Origin: CAYVQU01 sp964453155
GTDB taxonomy: Bacteria; Chloroflexota; Anaerolineae; Anaerolineales; UBA11858
Reading direction: 5' to 3'
NCBI GenBank assembly: GCA_964453155.1
Contig: CAYVQU010000014.1
Span: 1 to 52,107, forward strand
DNA: 52,107 bases
Part shown: positions 16,266 through 25,375 of the stretch, in pieces
Position numbering within the stretch: the stretch's first letter is position 1
Layout of the letters: each line of letters starts with the position of its first letter
Program-made: the position numbers and the translations under genes
Notes under the pieces: model-generated
Seen by the model: the letters and a program-made list of their open reading frames with translations, nothing else
Told to the model about the DNA's origin: nothing
Databases searched by the model: none

Positions 16266-18119
16266 GTGAACCCATCTCGTAGCCGATCTTCAATAATTTA
16301 CATTTTGTTTATTGTTGCGATCGCAATTTTGTTATTTTTTAATTTTCAACAGAATCTGAATGCCCAAGAAACGTTGACCATCAACGAAGTTGCCCAGCAA
16401 ATCCAAGAAGGGCAAATTGAACGCATTTCAGAAGACGATAACCAATTGGTGGTAGTCTACGCCGACGGCAGTGAGCGGACTTCGCACAAAGAAGCCACCG
16501 CAACCCTGGTCGAGCAACTCAAAGAATTGGGTGTAACCACTGCTGACCTTGATCCCGAAAACATAAAGGTTGAGATCAAACCTCCCGGTGCCTGGGTGGG
16601 GATCATCACGGTTTTTAGTTATATTGCTCCCCTAATCTTGTTGGTGGCGATGTTCTGGTTTATTTTCCGCCAGGCGCAAGGCAGTAACAACGCGGCGATG
16701 GCTTTCGGGAAATCTCGGGCTCGGATGAGCGGTGACCAACCTACGGTGACCTTTGATGATGTCGCCGGAGTCGAAGAAGCGAAGGAAGAATTGGAAGAAG
16801 TTGTCGAGTTCTTACGTGAACCTGAAAAATTCATCTCTTTAGGCGCTCGCATTCCAAAGGGTGTGCTGTTGGTCGGCCCGCCCGGAACGGGTAAAACCTT
16901 GATGGCCAAAGCCGTTTCTGGCGAAGCCGGGGTGCCGTTCTTCTCGATCTCCGGTTCAGAATTTGTCGAAATGTTTGTGGGTGTTGGTGCCAGCCGCGTC
17001 CGTGACATGTTCGATCAGGCCAAGCGCCATGCCCCGTGTATCGTCTTTGTGGATGAGATCGACGCCGTCGGTCGCCAACGTGGGGCTGGTTTAGGTGGGA
17101 GCCACGATGAGCGGGAACAAACGCTCAACCAGATGCTGGTCGAAATGGACGGTTTCGATACGGATACCAATGTGATCATCATCGCGGCGACCAACCGCCC
17201 TGACGTGTTGGATCCGGCCCTGCTGCGCCCTGGTCGCTTTGACCGCCGCGTGGTGCTTGATCGCCCAGACATTCGGGGGCGTGAGGCCATTTTGAAAGTC
17301 CACGTCCGCGGGAAACCCCTCGCCAATGATGTTGACCTCAGTGTGTTGGCCCGTTCTACCCCTGGTTTTGTCGGTGCTGACATTGAAAACCTGGTTAATG
17401 AGGCTGCAATTTTGGCTGCCCGTCGCAACAAAAAGATGATCGAGCACGATGAGTTTGAAGAAGCTATCGAACGCGTCATCGCCGGACCGGAACGCAAGAG
17501 CCGCCTGATCAGTGACGAAGAAAAACGAATCATCGCCTACCATGAAGCTGGGCATGCTGTTGTGGCCCACGCCATTCCAGAAGGTGACCCGGTTCATAAA
17601 GTCTCCGTTACCGCCCGCGGGATGGCTGGTGGTTACACCATCATCTTGCCTGAAGAAGACCGCACTTTGATGTCTCGCAAGAAATTGATTGCTGACATGG
17701 TCGGACTCTTGGGCGGTCGGGCTGCGGAAGAGATTGTCTTCAACGACATCACTTCGGGCGCTTCCAATGACCTGGAACGCGTTACTCGCTTGGCCCGTTC
17801 AATGATCACTCGCTTAGGGATGAGTGAAGGTCTCGGTCCGATGGTTTACGGCCAGAAAGAAGAATTAATCTTCCTGGGCCGCGAAATCTCCGAGCAGCGC
17901 GACTACTCCGAATCAGTCGCTGAGAAGATTGACAGTGAGGTTCGCAAATTGGTCAGCGACGCTTATGAGCAAGCCAAAGCGCTGCTGAACGAGTATCGGG
18001 ACAAACTCGATGCTGTGGCCGAACACCTGATGGAAGAAGAAACGATCGGTCGTGAGAAATTCAACGAAATTTTCCCGGAACCGGTTAAGAAAAATGGGGG
18101 CACGCCTTTACCGGTTTAG
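16266..18119 (+). CDS. ftsH: ATP-dependent zinc metalloprotease FtsH
   Basis: FtsH is the membrane-bound hexameric AAA+ protease that degrades misassembled membrane proteins and short-lived regulators. Two membrane helices (about 10-27 and 105-128) flank the external FtsH_ext domain. The AAA module has Walker A GPPGTGKT near 204-211, Walker B IVFVDEID, and the second region of homology with the RPGRFDR arginine finger. The zinc site is HEAGHA at 426-431 with the distal acidic ligand in NDITSGASNDLE. I start at GTG 16266, five bases after a GGAGG ribosome site, instead of the in-frame TTG at 16254. A terminator follows, so the gene is monocistronic. Confidence 0.97.
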   Translation: MNPSRSRSSIIYILFIVAIAILLFFNFQQNLNAQETLTINEVAQQIQEGQIERISEDDNQLVVVYADGSERTSHKEATATLVEQLKELGVTTADLDPENIKVEIKPPGAWVGIITVFSYIAPLILLVAMFWFIFRQAQGSNNAAMAFGKSRARMSGDQPTVTFDDVAGVEEAKEELEEVVEFLREPEKFISLGARIPKGVLLVGPPGTGKTLMAKAVSGEAGVPFFSISGSEFVEMFVGVGASRVRDMFDQAKRHAPCIVFVDEIDAVGRQRGAGLGGSHDEREQTLNQMLVEMDGFDTDTNVIIIAATNRPDVLDPALLRPGRFDRRVVLDRPDIRGREAILKVHVRGKPLANDVDLSVLARSTPGFVGADIENLVNEAAILAARRNKKMIEHDEFEEAIERVIAGPERKSRLISDEEKRIIAYHEAGHAVVAHAIPEGDPVHKVSVTARGMAGGYTIILPEEDRTLMSRKKLIADMVGLLGGRAAEEIVFNDITSGASNDLERVTRLARSMITRLGMSEGLGPMVYGQKEELIFLGREISEQRDYSESVAEKIDSEVRKLVSDAYEQAKALLNEYRDKLDAVAEHLMEEETIGREKFNEIFPEPVKKNGGTPLPV

Positions 18120-18146
18120 GGTTTTGGCAATATTTGCGACAAATTA

Positions 18147-18177
18147 AGCCATCACTAGCAATAGTGGTGGCTTTTTG
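18147..18177 (+). terminator. Rho-independent terminator of ftsH
   Basis: An 11-bp stem (AGCCATCACTA with TAGTGGTGGCT, one G-T pair) and a four-base loop is followed by TTTTTG. Confidence 0.88.
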
Positions 18178-18350
18178 ATTCACGCTGTCCTGTTAGTAAA
18201 ACGGAAAAGAAACCCCTTCCTGCCAGGAACCGTATTCTTAATAATTTATGATATTCAGGGTGAGAATTAGAAACCTTGAAAGGGTGTTTGAATTTTTTGA
18301 TAGGTAGGGGTCGAAAAATTAAGTAAATTGAGTAAATATTAAAAATACTA

Positions 18351-18378
18351 TTGACATTTATTTAAATTTCTGTATAAT
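18351..18378 (+). promoter_or_regulatory. Consensus sigma-70-type promoter
   Basis: TTGACA (18351-18356), a 16-base spacer and TATAAT (18373-18378) are both perfect hexamers in AT-rich DNA. They predict a transcript starting near 18385, about 40 bases before the 58-aa gene. This is one of the two strongest promoters in the window. Confidence 0.88.
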
Positions 18379-18425
18379 CTTATTAGAAATCAGAATTGAA
18401 TGTGTAAAAAATCAAAGGTTTGATC

Positions 18426-18602
18426 ATGTTTTCTTTCACTTACGATAAATTCGAACTCACCAAAGACCTGAACGAACAAAAATCAGAACCTACCCGCATT
18501 TGGGGTGAAATGATCCAAAACCTGCTCAAAAAACTCAAATCCAATCTGGATACCTCCCCTCGCATCTCCGGCGTCCACTTCTATATGGACTTCGAAGATT
18601 AA
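18426..18602 (+). CDS. Small 58-aa protein of unknown function
   Basis: I do not recognise this protein. It is 58 aa, with a charged central helix (IWGEMIQNLLKKLKSNL) and an acidic aromatic C-terminus (HFYMDFED); no signal peptide, membrane helix or Cys motif is seen. ATG at 18426 has an AAAGG ribosome site seven bases upstream; the TTG at 18420 is less suited. Support for a real gene comes from the perfect upstream promoter, the ribosome site, and the following gene, whose AAGGAG ribosome site begins directly after the heptamer array at 18605-18660. It is therefore probably the first cistron of a two-gene operon with the SHOCT-like protein. Confidence 0.65.
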   Translation: MFSFTYDKFELTKDLNEQKSEPTRIWGEMIQNLLKKLKSNLDTSPRISGVHFYMDFED

Positions 18603-18604
18603 TT

Positions 18605-18662
<58 letters not shown>

Positions 18663-18672
18663 GGAGCACCCC

Positions 18673-19056
18673 ATGTCCCCCACAGAAGAACGCATGATGA
18701 TATTAAAAATGATCGAAGAAGGCACAGTTTCAGCTGATGAAGGTGCTAAATTGCTAGCCTCCGTTGATCGCAATGGAACCCAAAAACCCCGGCAGATTAC
18801 GCCCCACAAAACCAGCACCGACAAATGGTTCCGAGTTCGCGTAACTGATACCCACACAGGCAAGAACAAAGCCACTGTCAGCCTCCCGATGGCCCTGATG
18901 GACTGGGGCCTGCGGGTCGGTGCCCACTTTGCTCCCGAAGTCGGCAATGTCGATCTCACCGAACTTTCCGATATCCTCAGCACTGGCGTCGAAGGTAAAA
19001 TCGTCGATGTCCTCGATGAAGAAGATGGCGAACACGTTGAGATTTACATAGACTAA
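18673..19056 (+). CDS. SHOCT-like domain protein
   Basis: The first 35 residues (EERMMILKMIEEGTVSADEGAKLL) form the SHOCT-like helical hairpin found at the N-terminus of YvlB/LiaX-type and related proteins, a module thought to mediate oligomerisation or membrane-stress signalling. The remainder (about 50-127) has a WFRVRVTDTHTGKNKATVSLP strand segment and an acidic C-terminus, and resembles the conserved C-terminal part found with this domain in Chloroflexota and Firmicutes. The function is unknown. An AAGGAG ribosome site directly follows the heptamer array, seven bases before the ATG. It is likely co-expressed with the 58-aa protein. Confidence 0.75.
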   Translation: MSPTEERMMILKMIEEGTVSADEGAKLLASVDRNGTQKPRQITPHKTSTDKWFRVRVTDTHTGKNKATVSLPMALMDWGLRVGAHFAPEVGNVDLTELSDILSTGVEGKIVDVLDEEDGEHVEIYID

Positions 19057-19064
19057 AACACACA

Positions 19065-19132
19065 GCATCCTGAGTAGACCGGTTCTTTCGCATTTGGATC
19101 ACCGGTACTGAGTCAGTCGAAGTGAAGGGTGC
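19065..19132. repeat. Dispersed GCATCCT hairpin repeat, copy C
   Basis: The ends GCATCCTGAGTAG and GAAGTGAAGGGTGC match copies A and B, here separated by extra sequence (ACCGGTTCTTTCGC). The 19057-19397 gap otherwise holds only hairpins. Confidence 0.55.
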
Positions 19133-19171
19133 TGAATATCTTTCACCTAATTGAGCAATCTACTCCTCTGT

Positions 19172-19205
19172 ATTCACCGGCTGGTTCCCGCCCCAGCCGG
19201 TGAAT
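19172..19205 (+). terminator. Perfect 13-bp hairpin downstream of the SHOCT-like gene
   Basis: ATTCACCGGCTGG pairs with CCAGCCGGTGAAT around an eight-base loop. It lacks a T-run on the plus strand, so it may protect the 3' end or terminate weakly. Confidence 0.6.
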
Positions 19206-19346
19206 CGCGTTTCACCTCATAAACTACTTCTTCGAAATGGCAGATTTTGGGAAACAAGATTGTTTTAGCTTCAAGTAGAAACCGAAATCTGCTAATTTGG
19301 TGCGGGAATTACTCTTATTTTAAAGGTAGGTTTAAACCGCACCAAA

Positions 19347-19371
19347 CAAAAACCCCGCCGTTTGGCGGGGT
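19347..19371 (-). terminator. Terminator of the S1-domain gene
   Basis: ACCCCGCC and GGCGGGGT form an eight-bp GC-rich stem with a GTTT loop. On the minus strand it is followed by a run of T, 27 bases after the S1 gene stop. Confidence 0.85.
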
Positions 19372-19397
19372 CATTATTTTTTGGAGAATTTGGCCGA

Positions 19398-20135
19398 TTA
19401 CTCGCGCTTATTCTTCAAGGTGCGGCTCAGGATGCTATCCATTTCCTGGCTCTTGTTACCAGACTTTTTGGATGCCTGTTTGCCTTCCTCAACACCGTTG
19501 GATTTTTCCATCGCGGAGCGCAGGGCCAATTCCATTGCGGTTGGGATCGGGGCCTGATCTTCTTGATCGTCATCGAAATCAGGTTGGTTAGCTCTCCTAA
19601 CCAAAGTAGCCGGATCTTCCATGAGCGCTTTCATACTCAATTTGATCTGTTTGCGGCGGCGGTTGACACTCAAAACTTTGACTTCAACCTCTTCACCCAC
19701 CTTGACGGCCTCTTCGGGGGTCCGAATATAACCGTGCGCCAATTCACTGATATGAACCAAACCCGGTCGTTCGGCACCAATTTCGACGAACGCGCCGTAT
19801 TTTTCCAGCCGTTCGATCGAGCCTTTGAGGACCATGTCTTCTTTGATCTCACGCCACTCGAGGGGTAGGGGCTCGATCATGGTCAATTCAATGCGATTCT
19901 TCTTTGTGAAAACCCGTTTTACCCAGACATCTAAAGTCTGACCAACGGCTAACACATCTTCCACCTTGTTGACGGTTTCGCCTTTTTTAAGTTGTGAGAT
20001 ATGCAGGATCCCAGGGGCATCCAAACCAATATCTACAATTGCGCCCGCCAACATCGTTTTGACAACCGTCCCCGTGAACTTATCTTTCCGGTTGACATCT
20101 CCAATACTCTGGTGGGTTTTAGTTTCTGCTTCCAT
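19398..20135 (-). CDS. Two-S1-domain RNA-binding protein
   Basis: Two S1 RNA-binding folds are visible: about residues 18-88 (GTVVKTMLAGAIVDIG, GILHISQL) and about 99-169 (GSIERLEKYGAFVEIG, PGLVHISEL). A Lys/Asp/Glu-rich tail of about 70 residues follows. Such proteins are related to ribosomal protein S1 and to cyanobacterial/Chloroflexota S1 homologues and likely act in translation or RNA stability. ATG at 20135 has a GGAGAG ribosome site seven bases upstream; an ATG at 20156 has none. A perfect promoter lies 144 bases upstream, giving a leader of about 135 bases. Confidence 0.88.
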   Translation of the reverse strand: MEAETKTHQSIGDVNRKDKFTGTVVKTMLAGAIVDIGLDAPGILHISQLKKGETVNKVEDVLAVGQTLDVWVKRVFTKKNRIELTMIEPLPLEWREIKEDMVLKGSIERLEKYGAFVEIGAERPGLVHISELAHGYIRTPEEAVKVGEEVEVKVLSVNRRRKQIKLSMKALMEDPATLVRRANQPDFDDDQEDQAPIPTAMELALRSAMEKSNGVEEGKQASKKSGNKSQEMDSILSRTLKNKRE

Positions 20136-20278
20136 AGCACCACTCTCCAATATCATTATTAAGCCACGCGCAACATTGCTTCGAACCAGTTCTCAGCTCC
20201 AAATTACGATTTTCCAGGGGAATAGTCGGTCAGAGGGGGCTTACCGGGTAGCTCTGTAACGCTAAACGCCGACCGCCG

Positions 20279-20307
20279 ATTATACCTGCCAGGGGGGCAA
20301 ATGTCAA
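20279..20307 (-). promoter_or_regulatory. Perfect sigma-70-type promoter of the S1 gene
   Basis: On the minus strand TTGACA (20302-20307) and TATAAT (20279-20284) are separated by exactly 17 bases, full consensus. The leader (about 20136-20272) is unusually long and could hold autoregulatory structure. Confidence 0.88.
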
Positions 20308-20371
20308 AGCAGAACTATTTCGATTTCGTTGCAATATTCAGATTTTTTGAGATAAATTCTATCTGGGAAAT

Positions 20372-23300
20372 TTAGGCATTAAGCTTTCGGAGTAAATCCA
20401 GCAGGAAATCGCTCCAATCCTGGAATTCAGGGGGAATCCGCACCCAAAAAGCATACTTACCCTGCCGAACTTTCGGCCCTAAATTCAACCCCTCGGGTGG
20501 TTCCTCTCCCTTGGGATACCGCAGCACCAATTGACCGCTCTCCGTACTGACACTCATCAAGCCAGCTTGTCCCGCTAATATTTTGACCTTCATCTGGTAG
20601 ATCAAATTCTCGACCGGCTCAGGTAATTCCCCAAATCGATCGTTGAACTCGGATTGTAAGGTTTCAATTTCCGCGATCTTCTGCGCATCAGCCATCCGGC
20701 GATACAGACCCAAGCGCATCGTCCGATCCGGGACATATTCGCCCGGAATATTGGTATGGATTGGCAGGTCTACGGCTACCAGAGGCCGGTGCGCCGTCAA
20801 TGCCAGCGATTTTTTATCCAGGGGATCGCCGCGTTCATCGCGCGCCGATTTCACTGCCGCGGCCAACAGTCGGGTATACAGGTGGAACCCAACCGAAGCG
20901 ATATGTCCTGACTGCCGCGCCCCCAGGATATCTCCCGCGCCTCGGATTTCGAGATCCCGTATCGCTATCGTGAATCCGGCCCCGAGTTGGGTATTCTCAG
21001 CCAAAGTTTCCAGCCGCTGCGATCCTTCTGGGGTGGGGGCGTTCTGCTTGTGTTTGAAGAAATAAGCATACGCCCGTTGGGCCCCACGCCCAACCCGGCC
21101 GCGTAATTGATAAAGTTGGGCCAAACCGAACGTATCCGCCCGATCGACGATCAAGGTGTTGGCGTTGGGGATATCCAACCCCGACTCGATGATCGAAGTC
21201 GAGAGCAGAATGTCGATCTTGGCCTCAGTAAACTCCTGCATCCGCTCCGAGAGCACATTTTCAGACATTTGACCGTGCGCGACGCCGATCCGAGCTTCCG
21301 GAACTAACCGCGTGATTTGGTTGCGCATCGCCCCAATGGTCTGTACCCGGTTGTGGACGAAGAAGATTTGCCCGCCGCGCTCCAATTCACGCAATATTGC
21401 CCGCCGGACAATCCGTTGGGAATACGGTCCGACATGCGTGATAATGGGAAGTCGCTCCTCGGGCGGGGTTGAAATAGTGGAGATATCTCGCACGCCAGTC
21501 AGGGTCATGTAGAGGGTGCGAGGGATGGGTGTGGCTGTCAGGGTCAAAACATCGACCTCGGTACGCATTCTTTTTAACGCTTCTTTGTGGGTGACCCCAA
21601 ATCGCTGCTCTTCGTCTATGATGAGTAGCCCCAAATCTTTGAACTCGACATCCCCCGAAATCAAGCGATGGGTGCCGACGATAATGTCCATGTTGCCTTG
21701 GGCTAACTGGAATAAGATATTGCGCTGCTGTTGCGGTGTACGGAACCGGGATAACATCTCCACTTCCACTGGGAAAGCGGCTAATCGGTCGCGGAAAGTG
21801 TGATAGTGTTGCTGCGCCAGGACTGTGGTCGGAACCAATACGGCTACTTGCTTACCATCCATCACGGCTTTGAAGGCGGCGCGCAGGGCGACCTCGGTTT
21901 TGCCATACCCCACATCCCCGCAGATCAGGCGATCCATCGGCCGGGGGGCTTCCATATCCTCTTTGACTTCGTTCAACACCCGCAGCTGATCATCGGTTTC
22001 GATATAGGGGAAGCTGGCCTCCAGATCGCGCTGCCAGTTGGTGTCAGGGCTGAAGCCATAACCTTTAACAACTTCGCGTTCGGCATACAATTCCAACAAC
22101 TCGTCGGCAATTTCTTCCACCGCTTTCTGGACCTTGTTCTTGGCCGTAGTCCATTGGGGGCTGCCCAGGCGGGTTGGCGTTGGCGGTCGGCTGCTGGGGC
22201 CGACATACCGCGTCAACCGGTCGGCCTGATGAACGGGGACGTAGAGTTGATCACTTTCGGCATACGCGATGCACAAATATTCGCGTTCAGCGTTGTCGAT
22301 GGTCCGTTTGACCAGGCCCACAAAACTCCCGACCCCGTGATCGACATGCACCACCCAATCTCCAGCGTTGAGATCAGCATACGCCGCCTCAGGAGCTTCG
22401 GCGACCGGGCGATGGCGTTGACGGGGACGCGGCCGCTGCCAGCCAAATAACTCACCATCCGTCAATAGATGGATATTGGGAGCCTCATCGGTGGTTAAGA
22501 TCCAGCCATCTGCTAGACTACCGGTTATGAATAGCGGGTCTTTGGTGGGAGTGGAGATGGGTTTGTAATGCTCTCGCCACAATTCTTCGAGACGGGTGGT
22601 TTGCCGGGAAATAATTACAATTTGATCCCCTTTGGTCGCCAGAGTTGAAAGGTGTTCTAAAACGGGTTTGATCTGGCCGCCAAACCGCGGGTTGGGGCTA
22701 AACCGCGTCGATATTTCGGGGATGGGTGAATCAGACTCGATGTCACCCCGCACTGGTCCGAGCGCCAGGGTCCGGTTGATCGGCAGTGAATCTTGGACCT
22801 GGTCCCAGGTCAGATAAGGAATCGGGAAATCGTCATCCAGGGTGCCATCTTCGATGTAATCTTTCCGCAGAGAAACCGATTGTTCTTCGATCTCATTAAT
22901 CGTATCGTGGAATGCATCCTCATGTTCGATGACGACCAGGGCCTCGCGGGGCAAATAGTCCAAAATGCTGGCGGGGCTGGAATGCAAGCGGGGGAGATGG
23001 AACTCTGAAATTTCCTCGCCCTCCGGGAGATTGAGCACCGCGGCATTTTGTAGGAGATACTCCCGGGCCGGGGGCACAAACAAGCGTTCATGGGATTCGA
23101 TCGTCCGTTGGGTGCTGGGGTTGAAGTAACGCAAAGTGTCGATCTCATCCCCAAAGAACTCGATCCGAGTGGGATTGACACCATCAGCGGGCCAGATATC
23201 AAGGATGCCGCCGCGACGGGCAAATTGTCCCGGGGCGATAACGGTATTGACCGGCTCATAGCCCAGCGATACCCAATTGCGAGTCAGTTCATCCGGTTGG

Positions 23301-23770
23301 ACGATTTGCTCAATTTTATTGGTCTTGGTAGCTTTGATGAAATCGCGGCGCGGTAGGGTGCGGGCCATCACGGCGCGGGCTGGGGCGATAATGATCGGAG
23401 CGATCTGCGGTTTGGGAATACCCGGAATTTGCTGGGCAGCCAGGGTGATCAAGGCTTGAAGTCGGTCTCGGCGGGTCGTCACACCCCACGGTGCATTTTC
23501 ATAAAATAGGGGGTTGGGTTCGGGGAATAGCAACCGGGTGGCATTCGGGGCCCACAATGGCATTTCATCAGCCAGATTCAAGGCGAAATCAGTTCGTCCG
23601 GTTAGCAACAGGATGGGAACGTTTAGTTCCTCGTGTAGCGCGGTCAGGACGCTCAGTCGGGCGGCCCGCGGTAGACACAAATTAGGCAGCGGTTCGCCCG
23701 ATTTGACAGCCTGGATGACTTCCTGAAATACACTTTGGTTTTGAATGGTAGAAACGACAGATGAGAGCAT
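20372..23770 (-). CDS. mfd: Transcription-repair coupling factor Mfd
   Basis: Mfd removes RNA polymerase stalled at DNA damage and recruits UvrA. The 1132-aa chain has the UvrB-homologous N-terminal region (GRTDFALNLADEMPLW, GQFARRGGILDIWPADG). The RNA-polymerase-interaction domain is at about 465-530 (GDWVVHVDHGVGSFVGLV). The translocase module has Walker A GDVGYGKT at 618-625, DEEQ at 719-722, TATPIPRTL and a second helicase lobe with QLRGRVGRG, and the TRCF C-terminal domain follows. Length and order are those of a complete Mfd. No clear ribosome site precedes the ATG. pth lies about 80 bases upstream on the same strand. Confidence 0.97.
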   Translation of the reverse strand: MLSSVVSTIQNQSVFQEVIQAVKSGEPLPNLCLPRAARLSVLTALHEELNVPILLLTGRTDFALNLADEMPLWAPNATRLLFPEPNPLFYENAPWGVTTRRDRLQALITLAAQQIPGIPKPQIAPIIIAPARAVMARTLPRRDFIKATKTNKIEQIVQPDELTRNWVSLGYEPVNTVIAPGQFARRGGILDIWPADGVNPTRIEFFGDEIDTLRYFNPSTQRTIESHERLFVPPAREYLLQNAAVLNLPEGEEISEFHLPRLHSSPASILDYLPREALVVIEHEDAFHDTINEIEEQSVSLRKDYIEDGTLDDDFPIPYLTWDQVQDSLPINRTLALGPVRGDIESDSPIPEISTRFSPNPRFGGQIKPVLEHLSTLATKGDQIVIISRQTTRLEELWREHYKPISTPTKDPLFITGSLADGWILTTDEAPNIHLLTDGELFGWQRPRPRQRHRPVAEAPEAAYADLNAGDWVVHVDHGVGSFVGLVKRTIDNAEREYLCIAYAESDQLYVPVHQADRLTRYVGPSSRPPTPTRLGSPQWTTAKNKVQKAVEEIADELLELYAEREVVKGYGFSPDTNWQRDLEASFPYIETDDQLRVLNEVKEDMEAPRPMDRLICGDVGYGKTEVALRAAFKAVMDGKQVAVLVPTTVLAQQHYHTFRDRLAAFPVEVEMLSRFRTPQQQRNILFQLAQGNMDIIVGTHRLISGDVEFKDLGLLIIDEEQRFGVTHKEALKRMRTEVDVLTLTATPIPRTLYMTLTGVRDISTISTPPEERLPIITHVGPYSQRIVRRAILRELERGGQIFFVHNRVQTIGAMRNQITRLVPEARIGVAHGQMSENVLSERMQEFTEAKIDILLSTSIIESGLDIPNANTLIVDRADTFGLAQLYQLRGRVGRGAQRAYAYFFKHKQNAPTPEGSQRLETLAENTQLGAGFTIAIRDLEIRGAGDILGARQSGHIASVGFHLYTRLLAAAVKSARDERGDPLDKKSLALTAHRPLVAVDLPIHTNIPGEYVPDRTMRLGLYRRMADAQKIAEIETLQSEFNDRFGELPEPVENLIYQMKVKILAGQAGLMSVSTESGQLVLRYPKGEEPPEGLNLGPKVRQGKYAFWVRIPPEFQDWSDFLLDLLRKLNA

Positions 23771-23852
23771 AATTTGGTAGTCAGTATTCAGTTTGCCGTG
23801 AATAGTATTGAACCGATTTTGGATAAATTAGATAATTATCACGCGGCCCGCT

Positions 23853-24527
23853 TCATGTCTCAGGCTGACTGCGATTGTACATCGTCATAGCCGGTTGAAG
23901 CCCCTCTCGGATGTAAGTCAGCGTGGCATCTGCGGCCCGATTCAAATATTGGTCAAGAAATTCTTGCTCATCTTTGCTAAAGGGTTTGAGAACGTAATTG
24001 GCTGCCTGCTTGTGACCGGGGGGGCGGCCCACACCCAACCGAAGTCGGGCAAATTCCCTGGTGCCCAGTTGCTCGACGATGGATTTCATCCCTTTATGAC
24101 CGGCGGTGCCGCCTGAGGGCTTCAGGCGGATGGTATCGAAGGGCAGATCAACATCGTCGTACGCCACCAGTAGATCAGTAGGATCAAGTTTGTAGAATTT
24201 CAGTAACGCCTGGGTGGGATGCCCGGAGCGGTTCATGAAGGATTGGGGCTTCGCCAAGATGATTTTATGACCTTGATAGTGCCCAATGGTGAAGATGGCC
24301 TTCGATTGGGAGCGGGTGAATTCAACGCCCAGGCAGGTGGCCAATTTACCCATCAACATAAAACCGATATTATGGCGGGTGTCGCGATATTCCCGGCCGG
24401 GATTGCCCAAACCGACGAGTAGAAAAGTGTTTCCGGTCGTTTCAGCCCCATCTTCTTGGGCAATATCCGCCCGACGGGTTAGCCCTTTGAGGGCGTCGAA
24501 GAGTTTGTCGAGATTATTGTTCGTCAT
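23853..24527 (-). CDS. pth: Peptidyl-tRNA hydrolase
   Basis: Pth hydrolyses peptidyl-tRNA released by stalled ribosomes. The core starts at FLLVGLGNPG (about residue 35). The catalytic histidine is H52 in TRHNIGF, with N99 in QSFMNRSG and D124 in YDDVDLP. The GHNG asparagine of Escherichia coli Pth is a lysine here (TAGHKGM), as in some other lineages. The chain has an N-terminal extension of about 35 residues before the core, partly encoded in a degenerate heptamer tract. The ATG at 24527 is used; a TTG at 24545 is also in frame. Neither has a good ribosome site, so the true start is unsure. Confidence 0.93.
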   Translation of the reverse strand: MTNNNLDKLFDALKGLTRRADIAQEDGAETTGNTFLLVGLGNPGREYRDTRHNIGFMLMGKLATCLGVEFTRSQSKAIFTIGHYQGHKIILAKPQSFMNRSGHPTQALLKFYKLDPTDLLVAYDDVDLPFDTIRLKPSGGTAGHKGMKSIVEQLGTREFARLRLGVGRPPGHKQAANYVLKPFSKDEQEFLDQYLNRAADATLTYIREGLQPAMTMYNRSQPET

Positions 24528-24529
24528 AA

Positions 24530-24600
24530 GGGTCTGAGAGGTCAAAAGGGTCCAATTGGTCGTAGTGGTCAGACGATTTAGACCTTTGAGACCAGTTAGA
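24530..24600. repeat. Degenerate GACCNNT-type heptamer tract at the pth 5' end
   Basis: On the minus strand, GGTCTnA, GACCnnT and similar blocks recur about every seven bases up to the pth start. Units are poorly conserved. Confidence 0.4.
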
Positions 24601-24612
24601 CAATTTCGACAT

Positions 24613-25260
24613 TTATCGTTTTCGCAGTGATTTTCGCAGCGTGGAATATAGCCCGATGGTCATAAAGACGGCTAGGGCTCCGGCTGCGCCGCGTAATAGA
24701 CTGTAATTGATATCTCCGGTGGTGATGACGACCGGGTTAGTTGGCAACGGGGTGGGGGTCGGTGGCACTGGGGTCTCACTGGGGATGGGGGTCAACGTTG
24801 GGGTTTGACTCGGTAAGGGTGTGACCGTGTAGGGCGTATGGGTCAATGTTGGGGTGGGCGTCACAGTTTCAATGGGCGTGTAATTTCGAATCCGTAAATC
24901 TCGGATGATGAAATGATCTCGCCGCCCCTCGGTCAAGTAAACAGTCAGCCGCAAATTATAGTTTCCATCGGTTACGGTGGCTGTATCCCAGTCGATCAGA
25001 ATGTCATTCGAGATCGATTCTTCCCCTTCAGACAGGAAGAACCAGGTCCCGGTAGTATCATTCGCATAGCCGAAAGTGAGTTCCCAGGAGACGAAGTCAT
25101 TAACAGCAGTTGTACCTCGGATGGGGGTCAGACCTTGTAGTGGGCTGCCCTCCTCCGGGGTTGAAATGTTAGGCTCAGCCGAACCTTGGGCCTGGACGCG
25201 CTGAATAGTGGGGAAAATCCCCATTACCAGCAAAATTCCGAGGAAGATCAAACGGCGCAT
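24613..25260 (-). CDS. Secreted TP-rich surface protein with C-terminal membrane anchor
   Basis: A signal peptide (about 1-25, ending VQAQG) precedes an Ig-like or fibronectin-like beta domain of about 100 residues (SPLQGLTPIRGTTAV, WELTFGYANDTTGTWFFLS, TDGNYNLRLTVYL). A Thr/Pro-rich linker (about 130-175, TPTPTLTHTP and PPTPTPLPTNP) follows, then a C-terminal membrane helix with a basic tail (LRKSLRKR). This is an exported protein held at the cell surface by its tail. No catalytic motif is seen, so an adhesive or structural role is only a guess. A 17-base-spaced promoter (TTGACC, TAAAAT) lies so close that the transcript would be almost leaderless. Confidence 0.78.
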   Translation of the reverse strand: MRRLIFLGILLVMGIFPTIQRVQAQGSAEPNISTPEEGSPLQGLTPIRGTTAVNDFVSWELTFGYANDTTGTWFFLSEGEESISNDILIDWDTATVTDGNYNLRLTVYLTEGRRDHFIIRDLRIRNYTPIETVTPTPTLTHTPYTVTPLPSQTPTLTPIPSETPVPPTPTPLPTNPVVITTGDINYSLLRGAAGALAVFMTIGLYSTLRKSLRKR

Positions 25261-25271
25261 AGCAACTTTTC

Positions 25272-25300
25272 ATTTTACAATGCGATTGTAATGGGGTCAA
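25272..25300 (-). promoter_or_regulatory. Promoter of the TP-rich surface-protein gene
   Basis: On the minus strand TTGACC (25295-25300) and TAAAAT (25272-25277) are separated by 17 bases. Transcription would begin about five bases before the ATG. Confidence 0.6.
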
Positions 25301-25375
25301 CTGGAATTTGAGGTTAGTTTGTGGTAAACTCAAAAAGTTGAATCGGTCTTATTCATTTATATTTGGAGGGCTGCG

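Noticed and set aside
21800..22450. 216-codon open frame antisense to mfd
   Set aside because: Opposite a conserved Mfd region; composition explained by mfd codon use.
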